A stretch of 64,000 nt of DNA, taken from JAEUIE01 sp047602475. GTDB taxonomy: Bacteria; Planctomycetota; Planctomycetia; Gemmatales; HRBIN36. The notes beneath the pieces are model-generated. The model was not told the origin of the DNA, searched no databases, and saw only the letters and a list, made by a program, of their open reading frames with translations. Location: NCBI GenBank assembly GCA_047602475.1, contig JASGHE010000007.1, forward strand, positions 1 through 64,000, in the 5' to 3' direction. The position numbers and the translations under genes were made by a program. Position 1 is the stretch's first letter. Every line of letters starts with the position of its first letter. Positions 9,953 through 18,853 of this stretch are shown in pieces.

Positions 9953-10915
9953 ATGACCCAAGCTCTCCTTCCTGCAGGCGATCGTCGACGCGCAGCGCGA
10001 GGAGATGCACCGCGACCGAGAATGTGATCCTGATGGGCGAGGATATAGCCATCTATGGCACCTCACAGCCTGTTCGACGAGTTCGACACGAACCGCCTGC
10101 GCAACACCCCGATCTCGGAGAACAGCTTCACCGGCGTCGGCATCGGCGCGGCGCTGACCGGGCTACGTCCCATCGTCGATCTCACCATCGCCAGCTTCGT
10201 CTATCCGGCGTTCGACCAGATCATCAGCATGGCGGCGAAGCTCGCGCTTCTTGACCGGCGGCCAGCTGAAGGTGCCGATCGTGATCCGCACCGGCATCTT
10301 CTACAACAACCGCAACGCGGCGCAGCATGCCGACCGTCCCTATAGCTGTCCATGATGGGCGCCGTCGGCGTGAAGATCGTCGCGCCCGCCACCGCCTATG
10401 ACGCCAAGGGCCTCCTGAAAACCGCGATCCGCGACGACGACCCGGTGGTGATGTTCGAGGACATCAACCTGTAGGCCGAGGAGGAGGTGCCGGTCGACGA
10501 GGACTTCCTGGTCCCCATCGGCAAGGCCGATTTGAAGCGCGAAGGCGGCGACGTGACGATCATCTCCATCGCCGGTGCGCTCCCCGCATGCCTCGGCGCG
10601 GCGGATATATTGGCGAAGGAAGGCATCGCGGCGGACGTGGTGGACCTGCGCACCATCGTGCCGATGGACAAGGACGCGATCCTGAAGTCCGTCGCGAAGA
10701 CCGGCCGCGTGGTGATCGTCGACAATTCGCACCGCGTCGGGAGCGTGTCGTCGGAAGTGGCGGCGGTGATTTCCGACAAGGGCTTCGAGAGCCTGAAGAA
10801 GCCGGTGCGGAGGCTGACCGCACCGCCGATCCACGTGCCGTTCAACGCGGGACTGGAGAAGGCGCTGTTCCCGACGAAGGACAAGGTGGCGGAGGCGGTG
10901 CGGGGGTTGGTTTAG
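9953..10915 (+). pseudogene. 2-oxo acid / acetoin dehydrogenase E1 beta subunit, frameshifted
   Basis: The start at 9953 follows the E1 alpha stop by 11 bases. Readable segments are NVILMGEDIAIY, SLFDEFDTNRLRNTPISEN, FTGVGIGAALTGLRPIVDL, VYPAFDQIISMAAKL, VPIVIRTGIFYNNRNAAQHA, VKIVAPATAYDAKGLLKTAI and VVMFEDINL. A long clean C-terminal domain runs from about 10475 to 10915 (VTIISIAGALPACLGAADIL, RVVIVDNSHRVGS). Frame changes occur near 9960, 10020, 10060, 10245 and 10350, and an in-frame TAG lies at 10472-10474. It would be the partner of E1 alpha, forming the heterotetramer that binds ThDP. Confidence 0.8.
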
Positions 10916-11063
10916 GTTAGGTGCTTGCGCCGATAGTCGGGAATACGAGGCGGGTGAGGTTGGTACGGTATAAAAACAAGAGTTTTACGATCTGAGCGGG
11001 AGCCCTTCCTTCGCGCGCAGGCGGCCTGATCGTCCGCTGACGACCCGTTGCGGACGTCACCTT

Positions 11064-11107
11064 CTAGCCCTCTCCCGCCTTCGCGGGAGAGGGTTGGGTG
11101 AGGGTCT
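11064..11107. repeat. Left copy of a ~43-bp inverted repeat flanking the DUF559 gene
   Basis: This copy contains the hairpin CCCTCTCCCGC / GCGGGAGAGGG followed by a TTGGGTGAGGGTCT tail. It is the inverted partner of 11484-11527, with about one mismatch. It also lies between the convergent E1 beta and DUF559 genes and may end transcription. Confidence 0.75.
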
Positions 11108-11110
11108 TCC

Positions 11111-11497
11111 TTACTGCTCCAGATCCGTCAGCGCACTGCGGACGACCGTGAGGACGCCGTCCAGGTTGGACAGCACATCGTGGTTCCAGAAGCGCAGGAC
11201 GCGAAAGCCGCTCGCCTCCAGATCGGCGGTTCGCCGTGCGTCGGACGTCTCGCTGTGCTGGCCTCCATCGAGTTCGACGATAAGCGACCGTTCGAGACAG
11301 ACGAAGTCGACGACGTAAGGGTCGAGCGAATGCTGGAAGCGGAACTTGCAGCCATCAAGCTGACGATTGCGGACGGCTTGCCAGAAGCGGTCTTCGGCCT
11401 CGGTGCGGTTGCGGCGTAGTCGGGCCGCGTGACGGCTGATCTGACGGCGAACGGGTCTCCATGAATGAATGGTAGAAGAAGTAAGACCCTCACCCAA
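11111..11497 (-). CDS. DUF559 (endonuclease-like) domain protein
   Basis: About 128 residues with the hallmarks of DUF559, a small fold related to very-short-patch repair and other restriction-like nucleases: RHAARLRRNRTEAEDRFWQA, QLDGCKFRFQHSLDPYVVDF, then SLIVELDGGQHSE and SGFRVLRFWNHDVLSNLDGV. The acidic ELDGGQH region is the presumed metal site. No ATG lies in frame near the domain; the TTG at 11495-11497, inside the right repeat copy, gives the usual family length. The gene is boxed by inverted repeats at 11064-11107 and 11484-11527, which suggests it moves as a cassette. Biochemical function of the family is not settled. Confidence 0.75.
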   Translation of the reverse strand: MGEGLTSSTIHSWRPVRRQISRHAARLRRNRTEAEDRFWQAVRNRQLDGCKFRFQHSLDPYVVDFVCLERSLIVELDGGQHSETSDARRTADLEASGFRVLRFWNHDVLSNLDGVLTVVRSALTDLEQ

Positions 11498-11527
11498 CCC
11501 TCTCCCGCGAAAGCGGGAGAGGGCTAA
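11484..11527. repeat. Right copy of the inverted repeat flanking the DUF559 gene
   Basis: Reverse-complement copy of 11064-11107, with hairpin arms around a GAAA loop. It overlaps the probable start of the DUF559 gene, so promoter or ribosome-site sequence may be carried by the repeat. Confidence 0.75.
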
Positions 11528-11587
11528 GGCGGCGATGTCCACTTTCCACACATTGCGGTCAGTCGATGGTCGGCACATGCTCAGCCC

Positions 11588-11896
11588 ATGAACGACTGGA
11601 TACCCGCCACGAGGGAAGAGGTGCAGCAAGCCATTGATGACGAGGCGGCCAGTGTGGATGCTGCGTATTGGCGACAGTTCGCACACATGTTGGTGACGCC
11701 CTACGCCCGGAGCATCGACCGTTTCGGCGGCGTTGAAACGGCGTTCGTCGTTGCCAAAGGAGCGGGCCGCGTCGTGTATTATGACGACATCGAGGACGTT
11801 TTCGGCACCGCCGTCGAAAAGGGCGAACGGTTGCTCGAATGCGCCTTGTACGGGCCTCTAATCCTCGCCCTCAAAGAAGCCGCATCCGGCGCGTAG
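11588..11896 (+). CDS. Hypothetical protein, 102 residues
   Basis: A short acidic protein starting MNDWIPATREEVQQAIDD. It continues with DAAYWRQFAHMLVTPYARSI, AFVVAKGAGRVVYYDDIEDV and a C-terminal LLECALYGPLILALKEA. The reading frame is clean and has ordinary codon use for this half of the window. No signal peptide or membrane segment is evident, and I do not recognise a named family. It stands alone downstream of the DUF559 cassette and looks unrelated to the catabolic genes around it. Confidence 0.6.
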   Translation: MNDWIPATREEVQQAIDDEAASVDAAYWRQFAHMLVTPYARSIDRFGGVETAFVVAKGAGRVVYYDDIEDVFGTAVEKGERLLECALYGPLILALKEAASGA

Positions 11897-12028
11897 AATG
11901 TCCGTCTTCCCTCTTCGCAGTCGCTCAACTCGATATCCCCAAAAAAACCCGTGCGCCGCCTCGCCCCCAAGGCAGCGCACGGCAGGGAGGAGCTGTTGGT
12001 CAGCCCGTGGCGTGGGCCGCGGACTTCG

Positions 12029-12454
12029 TCATGACGCGGAGAGGGCTTCCAGGGCGGCTTCGGCGACCTGCATGTCCTGGGCGTAGTGGCCGCCGCTGAT
12101 GCCGATGGCGCCCACGATGCTCCCGTCGATCTCGACCGGATAGCCGCCGCCGAACACGACCAGGCGCGGGGTGTGGACGATGCCGTGGAGGAGCGGCGGG
12201 TCTTCCTTGATGAAGTCATGCCACACATGCGTGGCGAGGCCGTAGGCGGCGGCGGTATAGGCCTTGTTCGTGGCGATGTCGGTGGACAGCAAAGGCGCGC
12301 CGTCCATGCGGCGGAAGGCCTTCAGCGCGCCGGAGCAGTCCACCACCGCGATCGCCATGTTGAGGCCCATTTCGGTCGCCTTCGCGGTGGCGCCGACGAT
12401 CAGGATGTCGGCCGCCTCCTGGCTGATCACCGCCTGCGGCAAGGTTTTTCCCAT
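12029..12454 (-). CDS. GlcG/HbpS-like (DUF336) protein
   Basis: An intact 141-residue protein of the GlcG/HbpS (DUF336) family: ISQEAADILIVGATAKATEM, LNMAIAVVDCSGALKAFRRM, APLLSTDIATNKAYTAA, the loop VVFGGGYPVEIDGSIVGAIG and ISGGHYAQDMQVAEAAL. Members occur in glycolate, propanediol and aromatic catabolic clusters, and some bind heme. A GAGAGG ribosome site precedes the ATG at 12454. A perfect TTGCATGCAA operator lies 107 bases upstream, which places it in the same regulon as the catabolic genes. Its role here is unknown. Confidence 0.85.
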   Translation of the reverse strand: MGKTLPQAVISQEAADILIVGATAKATEMGLNMAIAVVDCSGALKAFRRMDGAPLLSTDIATNKAYTAAAYGLATHVWHDFIKEDPPLLHGIVHTPRLVVFGGGYPVEIDGSIVGAIGISGGHYAQDMQVAEAALEALSAS

Positions 12455-12560
12455 GTCCGTTCGTCCTCTCTGGTCTGGCGCGCCGGTCGATGCCGGCTGG
12501 CTTCAGGATGATATGCAAGTTGGCGTCGATAGCGTGCGCCGCCGCCATGTCATCCACACA

Positions 12561-12570
12561 TTGCATGCAA
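12561..12570. promoter_or_regulatory. TTGCATGCAA palindromic operator (site 3)
   Basis: A perfect palindrome upstream of the GlcG-like gene and identical to sites 1, 4, 6a and 6b. Confidence 0.6.
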
Positions 12571-12747
12571 TAAGAGCAAGGGCAATGAGAAGGTGGCGCC
12601 GACCGCACCTTTCTTCGTGCCCCGGCGCAGGCGCGGGCCCGGCTGGAGCGCGCCATCATCGGTGCGCCCTGCTCTCGGGCGAAAGGCCCTGCCGACCGGG
12701 CCCGTCCTTTGCCGGGGAGCATATGAGCGGGGCGCCGACGAAGGGTG

Positions 12748-12786
12748 GCGGCCTTCACCGGCGCCTTGCGGGCTCGCCGCGCGGTC
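12748..12786 (-). pseudogene. Remnant resembling the GntR regulator's C-terminal tail
   Basis: Read on the minus strand this gives ARRARKAPVKAA. That nearly repeats the ARKARKAPVKAA tail encoded about 450 bases away at the end of the GntR gene. It may be a relic of a duplicated or replaced regulator gene. Confidence 0.4.
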
Positions 12787-13059
12787 GCGCGACCGTCGCC
12801 CCCCGATCCGAACGCCATTTTCCTACTGGCGCTGGCTCTGATAGTGTTCGGGGCGCTCTTTTTTCACCTTGCAGAAATCCGCACGCGGACGGGGCCTGTC
12901 GTCACTTGCGGGGCGCCTGATTTTTGTTGTGACCCAGTGTGACCCTAGTGTGACCTTTGGATCGTCGTCCGCATCGGCCGCGATCCTAACCAACTGACAA
13001 TGTATGACTTTCTCATCCGCGTCCATGGATGCGTGCTCGCTTCGGTTGCCCGCCCATAC

Positions 13060-13167
13060 TGCTCCCCGGCGAAGGCCGGGGCCCAGTTGGGAAGGCCTCA
13101 CGTGCGATGGCGCGGCGCCACGATTGACGGCTCGCTCCAACTGGGCCCCGGCCTTCGCCGGGGAGCA
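13060..13167. repeat. Perfect 31-bp inverted repeat element
   Basis: The arms at 13060-13090 and 13137-13167 are exact reverse complements (TGCTCCCCGGCGAAGGCCGG and onward) around a 46-base spacer. It shares the GGCGAAGGCC core with the element at 4722-4817. It lies just downstream of the GntR gene and may serve as its terminator. Confidence 0.8.
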
Positions 13168-13190
13168 GGCTAAAAGCAGTCAGGGGAAGA

Positions 13191-13955
13191 TCAGGAGCGC
13201 CTGGCGGCCTTCACCGGGGCCTTGCGGGCCTTGCGCGCGCTCTCCCGTCCCTCGCCCGCATCGCCGTCATTGACCGCGACACGGGTGCCGACGCCCGCGA
13301 ACAGGCCGCTGCCCGGCTGGCCGACGCTCGACATGAGGGTATGGCGCGCCGACCGGATATGGGCGGTCATCACGCTCTGCGCCCACTCCGCGTCATGGGC
13401 TTCGAACGCCTCGACCAGCTCCATATGCTGGGAGGCCGACCGCCGCAGCTCGACCGAGGTGTAGCGGCGGAAGGTGTTGAGGACGAGCGGCACCTCGACG
13501 ATCGCATTCAGCAGGTCGCGCAGGCGGGCATTGCCGGCCGCCTCCAGCACCGCCTTGTGGAACTGGTCGTTGACCTGCGCGATGGCGCCGACGTCCGGCT
13601 GGTCGGCCATCGCCATCTCGCGCATCTCGACCGCGAGCCGGCGCAGTTCCTCCAGCTGATCGTCGGTGATCGCCGCCGCCGCTTCCTTCGCCGCGAAGCT
13701 TTCGAGCAGGACGCGCAATTCGTAGGTCTGCGCGATCTCGTCCTCGGTCCAGCTCGACACGAAGGCGCCGCGATTGGGGATGAAGCGGATCAGGCCCTCG
13801 GCATGGAGCCGCCGCATCGCCTCGCGCACCGGCGTGCGGCTGAGGCCCGTCGCTTCGGCAAGCTGCTGCGCGGTGATGTGGGAGCCCTGGGGAAAGTCGC
13901 CGGACAGGATCCCATCGCGGATCGCCGCATAGGCGACGTCAACGGCTTTCGACAT
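13191..13955 (-). CDS. GntR-family transcriptional regulator, FCD (FadR) subfamily
   Basis: An intact 254-residue regulator. The N-terminal winged helix carries the GntR signature (ILSGDFPQGSHITAQQLAE, TGLSRTPVREAMRRLHAEGL, FIPNRGAFVSSW). It is followed by an all-helical FCD ligand domain (YELRVLLESFAAKEAA, QVNDQFHKAVLEAAGNARL, HMELVEAFEAHDAEWAQ, MTAHIRSARHTLMSS), whose histidines and acidic residues usually bind a metal and an organic acid. A basic tail (ARKARKAPVKAARRS) is unusual. FCD regulators bind palindromes such as TTGTATACAA; near-identical sites occur in six intergenic regions here. No such site is seen in front of this gene itself. Likely a repressor released by a pathway acid or acyl-CoA. 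Confidence 0.9.
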   Translation of the reverse strand: MSKAVDVAYAAIRDGILSGDFPQGSHITAQQLAEATGLSRTPVREAMRRLHAEGLIRFIPNRGAFVSSWTEDEIAQTYELRVLLESFAAKEAAAAITDDQLEELRRLAVEMREMAMADQPDVGAIAQVNDQFHKAVLEAAGNARLRDLLNAIVEVPLVLNTFRRYTSVELRRSASQHMELVEAFEAHDAEWAQSVMTAHIRSARHTLMSSVGQPGSGLFAGVGTRVAVNDGDAGEGRESARKARKAPVKAARRS

Positions 13956-14027
13956 GTCCCGGGCCCCATTCCATTACTTATGAGTGTTAGGTCGTATGCC
14001 GGGGCCTGTCGAGCGTGGCATATCGCC

Positions 14028-14789
14028 TTACTCCCACCAGTCGTGGCGGCCGGGCGGCACGCGATAGGCGCCATCGAGCCGCACGACCTCCCCGTTCAGC
14101 ATGACATTCTCGATGGCCGCCTGGACGAAGGCCGCGAACTCGCTGGCGTCGCCGGGGCGGTTCGGAAACTGCACCTGATCGCGCAGCCACTCGACCATCG
14201 GGCCCTTGGCATTCGAGAACATCGGCGTCTCGAAGATGCCCGGCGCGATGGCGAGGATGCGGATGCCGTAGCGGGCGAACTCGCGGGCGAGCGGCAGCGT
14301 CATGCCGTGGATGCCGGCCTTCGCGGCGGCATAAGCGGCGGTGCCGATCTGCCCCTCCAGCGCCACGATCGAGGAGGTGTTGATGATGACGCCGCGCTCG
14401 CCGCTCGTGGTGGGTGCGTTGTCCACCATCCGGTCCACCGCTGCCTGGGCGAGGATGAAGCTGCCGAGCGTGTTCACGTCCAGGACGCGGCGGAAGCCCT
14501 CCGGCGTCACCTTCTTGCCCGGGCCGGCGGAGATGCCGGAATGGCCGGTCCCCGTGGTGTTGAGCAAGGCGTGGATGCCGGGCAGCTGTGCAGCGAGCGT
14601 GTCGAAGGCGGCGGAGACGGCATCGGCGTCGCTGACGTCAGCGGCCGCGAAAGGCCCGGTCCAGTCGGGGTTCGGCTTCATGTCGAGCACGCCGACGACC
14701 GCGCCGGCGCTCGCCAGATGCCGTGCGGTCTCGAGGCCAAGGCCCGAACTGCCGCCCGCGACGATGATGCCGCTGCCTTCGATACGCAT
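14028..14789 (-). CDS. SDR, 3-hydroxyacyl-CoA dehydrogenase (HSD10-like) type
   Basis: An intact 253-residue short-chain dehydrogenase. The cofactor loop is AGGSSGLGLETARHL (residues 11-25), with acidic LDMKPN after the second strand, which favours NAD. The catalytic set is Ser140, Tyr153 and Lys157 in INTSSIVALEGQIGTAAYAA and AKAG. The stretch LPLAREFARYGIRILAIAPG and FETPMF is typical of the type II 3-hydroxyacyl-CoA dehydrogenase group. It would oxidise a 3-hydroxyacyl-CoA or a related secondary alcohol. The start at 14789 is two bases after the stop of the upstream transporter gene, so the two are co-transcribed. Confidence 0.85.
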   Translation of the reverse strand: MRIEGSGIIVAGGSSGLGLETARHLASAGAVVGVLDMKPNPDWTGPFAAADVSDADAVSAAFDTLAAQLPGIHALLNTTGTGHSGISAGPGKKVTPEGFRRVLDVNTLGSFILAQAAVDRMVDNAPTTSGERGVIINTSSIVALEGQIGTAAYAAAKAGIHGMTLPLAREFARYGIRILAIAPGIFETPMFSNAKGPMVEWLRDQVQFPNRPGDASEFAAFVQAAIENVMLNGEVVRLDGAYRVPPGRHDWWE

Positions 14790-14790
14790 G

Positions 14791-16159
14791 TCACACGTCT
14801 CCCGATGCGACGCCCGCGACGTCCGCTGTGATCGAACGGCTCGAAAGCCAGTAGAGGAAGGCCGACAGCAGACCGGCCGACAACCCGACGAGGACGGCCA
14901 CTCGAAGCCCCTCCGCCGGGCCCATCGAGGCCGCGAAGGCATCGCTCATCATGCCGATGGTCAGCGGCCCGAGCCCGAGGCCGATCAGGCTGTTGATGAA
15001 CAGCGACACGGCGAGCGCGGTCGCCTTGCTGACCGGCCCGGCGAGAAGCTGCATCGCCAGCGTGCCGGGGCCGTTCCAGGAGGAGCCGAGAAGAAGGAGG
15101 CGACGAAGAAGATGAGGAGCGACAGGATCGCGCCCGGCACGCTGAACATGGCCACATAGGACAGGGCGCAGAACAGGGAGCCGATGGCGGGGATCAGCAC
15201 CAGCGGGCGCGGATCGCCCGGCGCGCGGCGGTCGCCCAAACGCCCGCCGACGATCGCGCCGAGCGCTCCCCCTGCGCCGCCGAGGATGCCGAGGCCGAGG
15301 CCGACCACGCCGATCGGCGCGAGGCCCAGGGCGGCGGCGATGGCGCCGATGCCGTCGGCATGGACTCGCAGGTAGAAGGAGCCGGCAAAGGCCATCGCCC
15401 CATAATTGACGAAGCTCAGCAGCGCGCAGCCGAACACGGCCAGCACGAAGGACCGGTTGCGCACCAGCCGGGCGAGGACCATGCCCAGCGCCGGCCGCGC
15501 CGCCTGCCGACGGTGCTCGTGCCGGTCGGCCAGGGTCAGCAGGACCAGGGCGCCGACGACCAGCCCCGGCGCTCCCGCCGCGACCATGGTCCATCGCCAG
15601 CCGATCGCGCCGGCCAGGAGCCCGCCTGTGACCAGCCCGACCGCCGCGCCGAGCGAGCGAGCCCGGACAGAAGATCGCCAGCGCCCCGGCGCGCTTCTCC
15701 GGCGGATATTCGTCGGCGATCAAAGATTGCGACGGTGGCGCGCATCCGGCCTCGCCGACGCCGACGCCGATCCTGCAGCAGGAGGAGCTGGACGAAGCTG
15801 GACGCGGCGCCGCTCAGGCCGCGGTGAACAGCGCTCCATGCCAGGATCGCGACCCGACCATCCTGACCCGGTCGCCGCGGTCCGCTGCCCGCGCGATCGG
15901 CAGCGCCATGACGCTGTAGAGCAAGCGCAAAGGACAGGCCGGTAAGCGCCCCCAGCTGGGCGTCGCTCAGGGCAGGTCGTGTTTGATCGGTTCGGCCAGG
16001 ATGTTGATGATCTGCCGGTCGAGCATGTTCAGCCCGAACGCCGACCGTCAGCAGGCCCGAGCATCCAGCGCCCGTAACCCGGACACTGCGCGGCGGGGGT
16101 TTTGACGCCCCCGCCTGAGCGTCTGCCGATGTCGCCACCGTCGCCGCGCTCTCTGTCAT
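14791..16159 (-). pseudogene. MFS transporter (spinster-like), heavily frameshifted
   Basis: The gene begins at 16159 (MTESAATVATSADAQAG) and ends at 14791. Readable membrane segments include LSDAQLGALTGLSFAL, the loop GVGVGEAGCAPPSQSLIADE with EYPPEKRAGALAIF, MVAAGAPGLVVGALVLLTLA, AVFGCALLSFVNYGAMAFAG, IGVVGLGLGILGGAGGALGA and SYVAMFSVPGAILSLLIFFV. This matches the 12-helix MFS group often found beside TonB receptors in sphingomonads. Frame changes near 15095, 15650-15800, 15830, 15880 and 16050 break it. It could carry the substrate or an intermediate over the inner membrane. A second, better preserved MFS gene lies at 23173-24499. Confidence 0.75.
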
Positions 16160-16170
16160 CTCAGCGCCCG

Positions 16171-18683
16171 TCAGTGACTAAATGAGACGTTCAACTTGAT
16201 CGCCGAAGGTCCGCTGAGGATTCCATCGCCGGGATGTTCGAATAGCCGGATCGTGGAGCGCGGCGTCGAATTCGACGCAGCCGGCATCGAGCGGCGTCGT
16301 GAAGATGCCGGCCACGAAATATTTGTCGAACAGGTTGCGTGCGAACATCGGACCTTCCACGATCGTTCGCCGAACCGATCCCGATCTCGGCGTTCACGAG
16401 GCCGTAGCCGTGTTGATCGTGTTGGGATCGGCGACCTCGCCATAGGTCTTGCTGCGCTAGTTATAGGCCGCGTGACCGGCCAGCTGATCAGGCGTCGCCG
16501 AACGGCAGGTTGATGTCGGCCGTGATGTTCAAGGTCCATTCAGGCGAATAGACCAGCGGGAAGCCGGCGGCGTTGTACTGTAGGGCGTTCCCGCGGGCGA
16601 GCCCGGCTGATGTAGTTGCACGAGCCCCGGCGTCGTCCCCGGATTGGCGTAGAGATCGTAGCACTGGATCGCATAGTTGGTGAACTTCGGTCGGGATATA
16701 GGCCACGTTGCCCGAGACCGAGAACACCGGGTTGATCCCGCGAAGTCACGTCGGCCTCGATGCCCTCGTCTGCAGGCGGCCGGCGTTGGTGGTGGTGTAG
16801 TACGAGATCGCCGGCGGGCAGACCCGCTGCTGGCCCTGGAAATTGTATAGTCGACCTTGAAGGCGTCGATGTTGAAGACAGCCGGCGGTCGAACAGCGCC
16901 GCTTCAGGCCGATCTCGTAAGACTTCGACAGCTCCGGCCGCACCAGCAGCTGCGGCTGGCCCGACGGATTGGAGATCATCGGACCTTTGTAGCCCGTGCC
17001 ATAGCTCGCATAGATGTTGATGTCGGGCGTCAGGTCGTACTTGGCACGTGACCTTGTAGGTGAACTTGTCCGCATTGGTCTTGCCGCCACGTCCGGCGAT
17101 GATCGGCAGCGGGGGGTGGGCAGGCCCGGGTCGCCAGATAGGTCGCCGCCGCGCAGATGCCCGGGGTGCTTGTAATAGAAGATCTACTGCTTGACGTGGT
17201 CGTTGGTGTAGCGGCCGCCGACGATCAGGGTCAGCTTGTCGGTGACCTAGGCTTCCAGCTGGCCAAACAGCCGCGTAGCTCTCCACCACGCACTTGGCGA
17301 TCGGCGGAGCCGCCCGAGGCCGTGCCCGGCCCCACCGAGGTTGTTCGAGAAGATGATCCCGGTGTTGTCCGGCACCAGGCCGAGCGTGCCGCCGTCGGCC
17401 GTTCTCCTGGTAACGGCGTGGCGCGATAGTAAAACGCGCCGGCCGTATAATCGAAGATGCTCGCATGGCCGTCCAGCCGCAGTTCCTGGGTGTACTGGTC
17501 GCCGCCCGAGATGGTTGCGGTTATAGCTGTAGGTCTGCCGCGGCGAGGCGTCGGTATCGATCGCGATGTCCTGGTAGAGGTCGCGATAGGCGGTGATCGA
17601 GGTCAGGGTCGCGCTGTCGCCGATGTCGTAGTCCATCGCAGCGAGACCAGGTTGCTGGTCTGGGACGAGAAAGTCTTGCCCGTCGAGGGCGGTTTCCAGG
17701 TTGTCCGGCCCGGCGACGATCCCGTAGGGGGCCACCGCATGCAGGTGCGTTAGTAGGTCGGCCTCGTGACCACGCGCCGGTAGCCCGAGCCGCAGACCCG
17801 CAAGGTCCACTCGCCGTTCCATCGTCCTTGGCATTTCGGTACTCGCCGCCAGCAGCACGCTCAGCCGCTCGGTCGGCTTCCAGAGCAGCTTCCCGCGCAG
17901 GGCGTAGCGGTCGTACTCGTACGATGTCCTTGCCGTTGTAGAGGTTCCGGACAGGAACCCGTCGCGGCGCTGGAGTCCCCGCCCACCCGCAGGGCCACGG
18001 TCTCACCGAGCGGCAGGTTGACGTCGGACTGCATGTTGATCTCGTTGTACGGAGCCGTACGACGCCGTGGTGTCGGCCGTATAGCGTGTTCAGCACCGGG
18101 CTTCTTGCGTGATGATCTGGATGATGCCGGCCGAGCTGTTCTTGCCGAACAATGTGCCCTGCGGCCCGCGCAGCACCTCGATCCGGTCGATGTCGCTGAG
18201 CGACTGGTAGCTCGGACCGGAGAAGGAGATCTCGGGAAGGCCCTGGATCACGTCGTCGATGATCAGGCCGACCGACTGCTCGCCGGTGATCAGGATCGAC
18301 TGGGTGCCGACGCCGCGGATGTTGAAGCCGCCGCCGAAATTGGAGTTGTAGTTCACGCCGGGCGACAGGAACTGCAGGTCGGCGATCGTCGTGAGATTGC
18401 TGCGCTCGAGGTCCTTCGAGGAGACGACGTCGATCGACAGCGGCACGTCCTGCAGGCGCTGCTCGCGGCGCTGCGCCGTGACGATAATCTCGCCGCTCTG
18501 GCCGCTGTCGGATGCCTGCGTGGCCGCTGCGCCCCCCGACGGCGCGGCCTGATCCTGCGGCTGGACGGCCGGCCCGGCCTGTCCCGTGTCCTGCGGCTGT
18601 GTCTGGGCCTGAGCCTGCCCCGCAAGCGCCACGAAGCTGCAACCCAAGAGCCAGGCAGCGGCTCCCCTGGACCGAATGCGCAT
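16171..18683 (-). pseudogene. TonB-dependent outer-membrane receptor 1, heavily frameshifted
   Basis: The intact N-terminus has a signal peptide (GAAAWLLGCSFVALAGQAQA), a linker and the plug domain: GEIIVTAQRREQRLQDVPLS, LQFLSPGVNY, FNIRGVGTQS and IDRIEVLRGPQGTLFGKNSS. The barrel half is broken into many short frames between 16180 and 18090 but ends with AIKLNVSFSH, a normal C-terminal strand. The start at 18683 has GGGGAGG upstream. It belongs to the iron-siderophore-like TonB receptors that sphingomonads use for many hydrophobic or carbon substrates. It faces an SDR gene at 18854 across operator site 4. The density of breaks between 16.4 and 18.0 kb points to poor sequence in this segment. 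Confidence 0.85.
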
Positions 18684-18758
18684 CGAACCTCCCCTCTTAT
18701 CATGACCGGGGGTCGATGGAAGTCGCCCCCGATTTGCATACATTAGCGGGATGACACG

Positions 18759-18768
18759 TTGCATGCAA
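18759..18768. promoter_or_regulatory. TTGCATGCAA palindromic operator (site 4)
   Basis: A perfect palindrome between the divergent TonB receptor (start 18683) and SDR gene (start 18854). A weaker copy, TTGCATACAT, lies at 18734-18743. An inverted repeat GATTGGAC / GTCCAATC at 18799-18806 and 18826-18833 sits just downstream, before the SDR start. Confidence 0.6.
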
Positions 18769-18853
18769 TTCCTATTGTGCGATGTGGGATATTGCTCGGA
18801 TTGGACTTAAGATTGCACATTATGTGTCCAATCTGAGCCTTGTGGGAGCTTCA

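Larger units (their letters stand above)
12455..13190. other. Gene-free stretch with operator, repeat debris and a regulator-tail remnant
   Basis: No convincing gene fills this interval. It contains the operator at 12561, GC-rich repeat sequence at about 12615-12725, a remnant resembling the GntR protein tail at 12748-12786, a short direct repeat (AGTGTGACC twice near 12935-12955) and a perfect inverted repeat at 13060-13167. The open frames here are lost in repeat sequence and lack a family signature. Confidence 0.6.

Noticed and set aside
12935..12955. Direct repeat AGTGTGACC as an operator
   Set aside because: Only two short copies, not found near any other gene start in the window.
13341..14831. 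Plus-strand open frame of 496 codons
   Set aside because: Antisense to the GntR and SDR genes, both intact and well supported.
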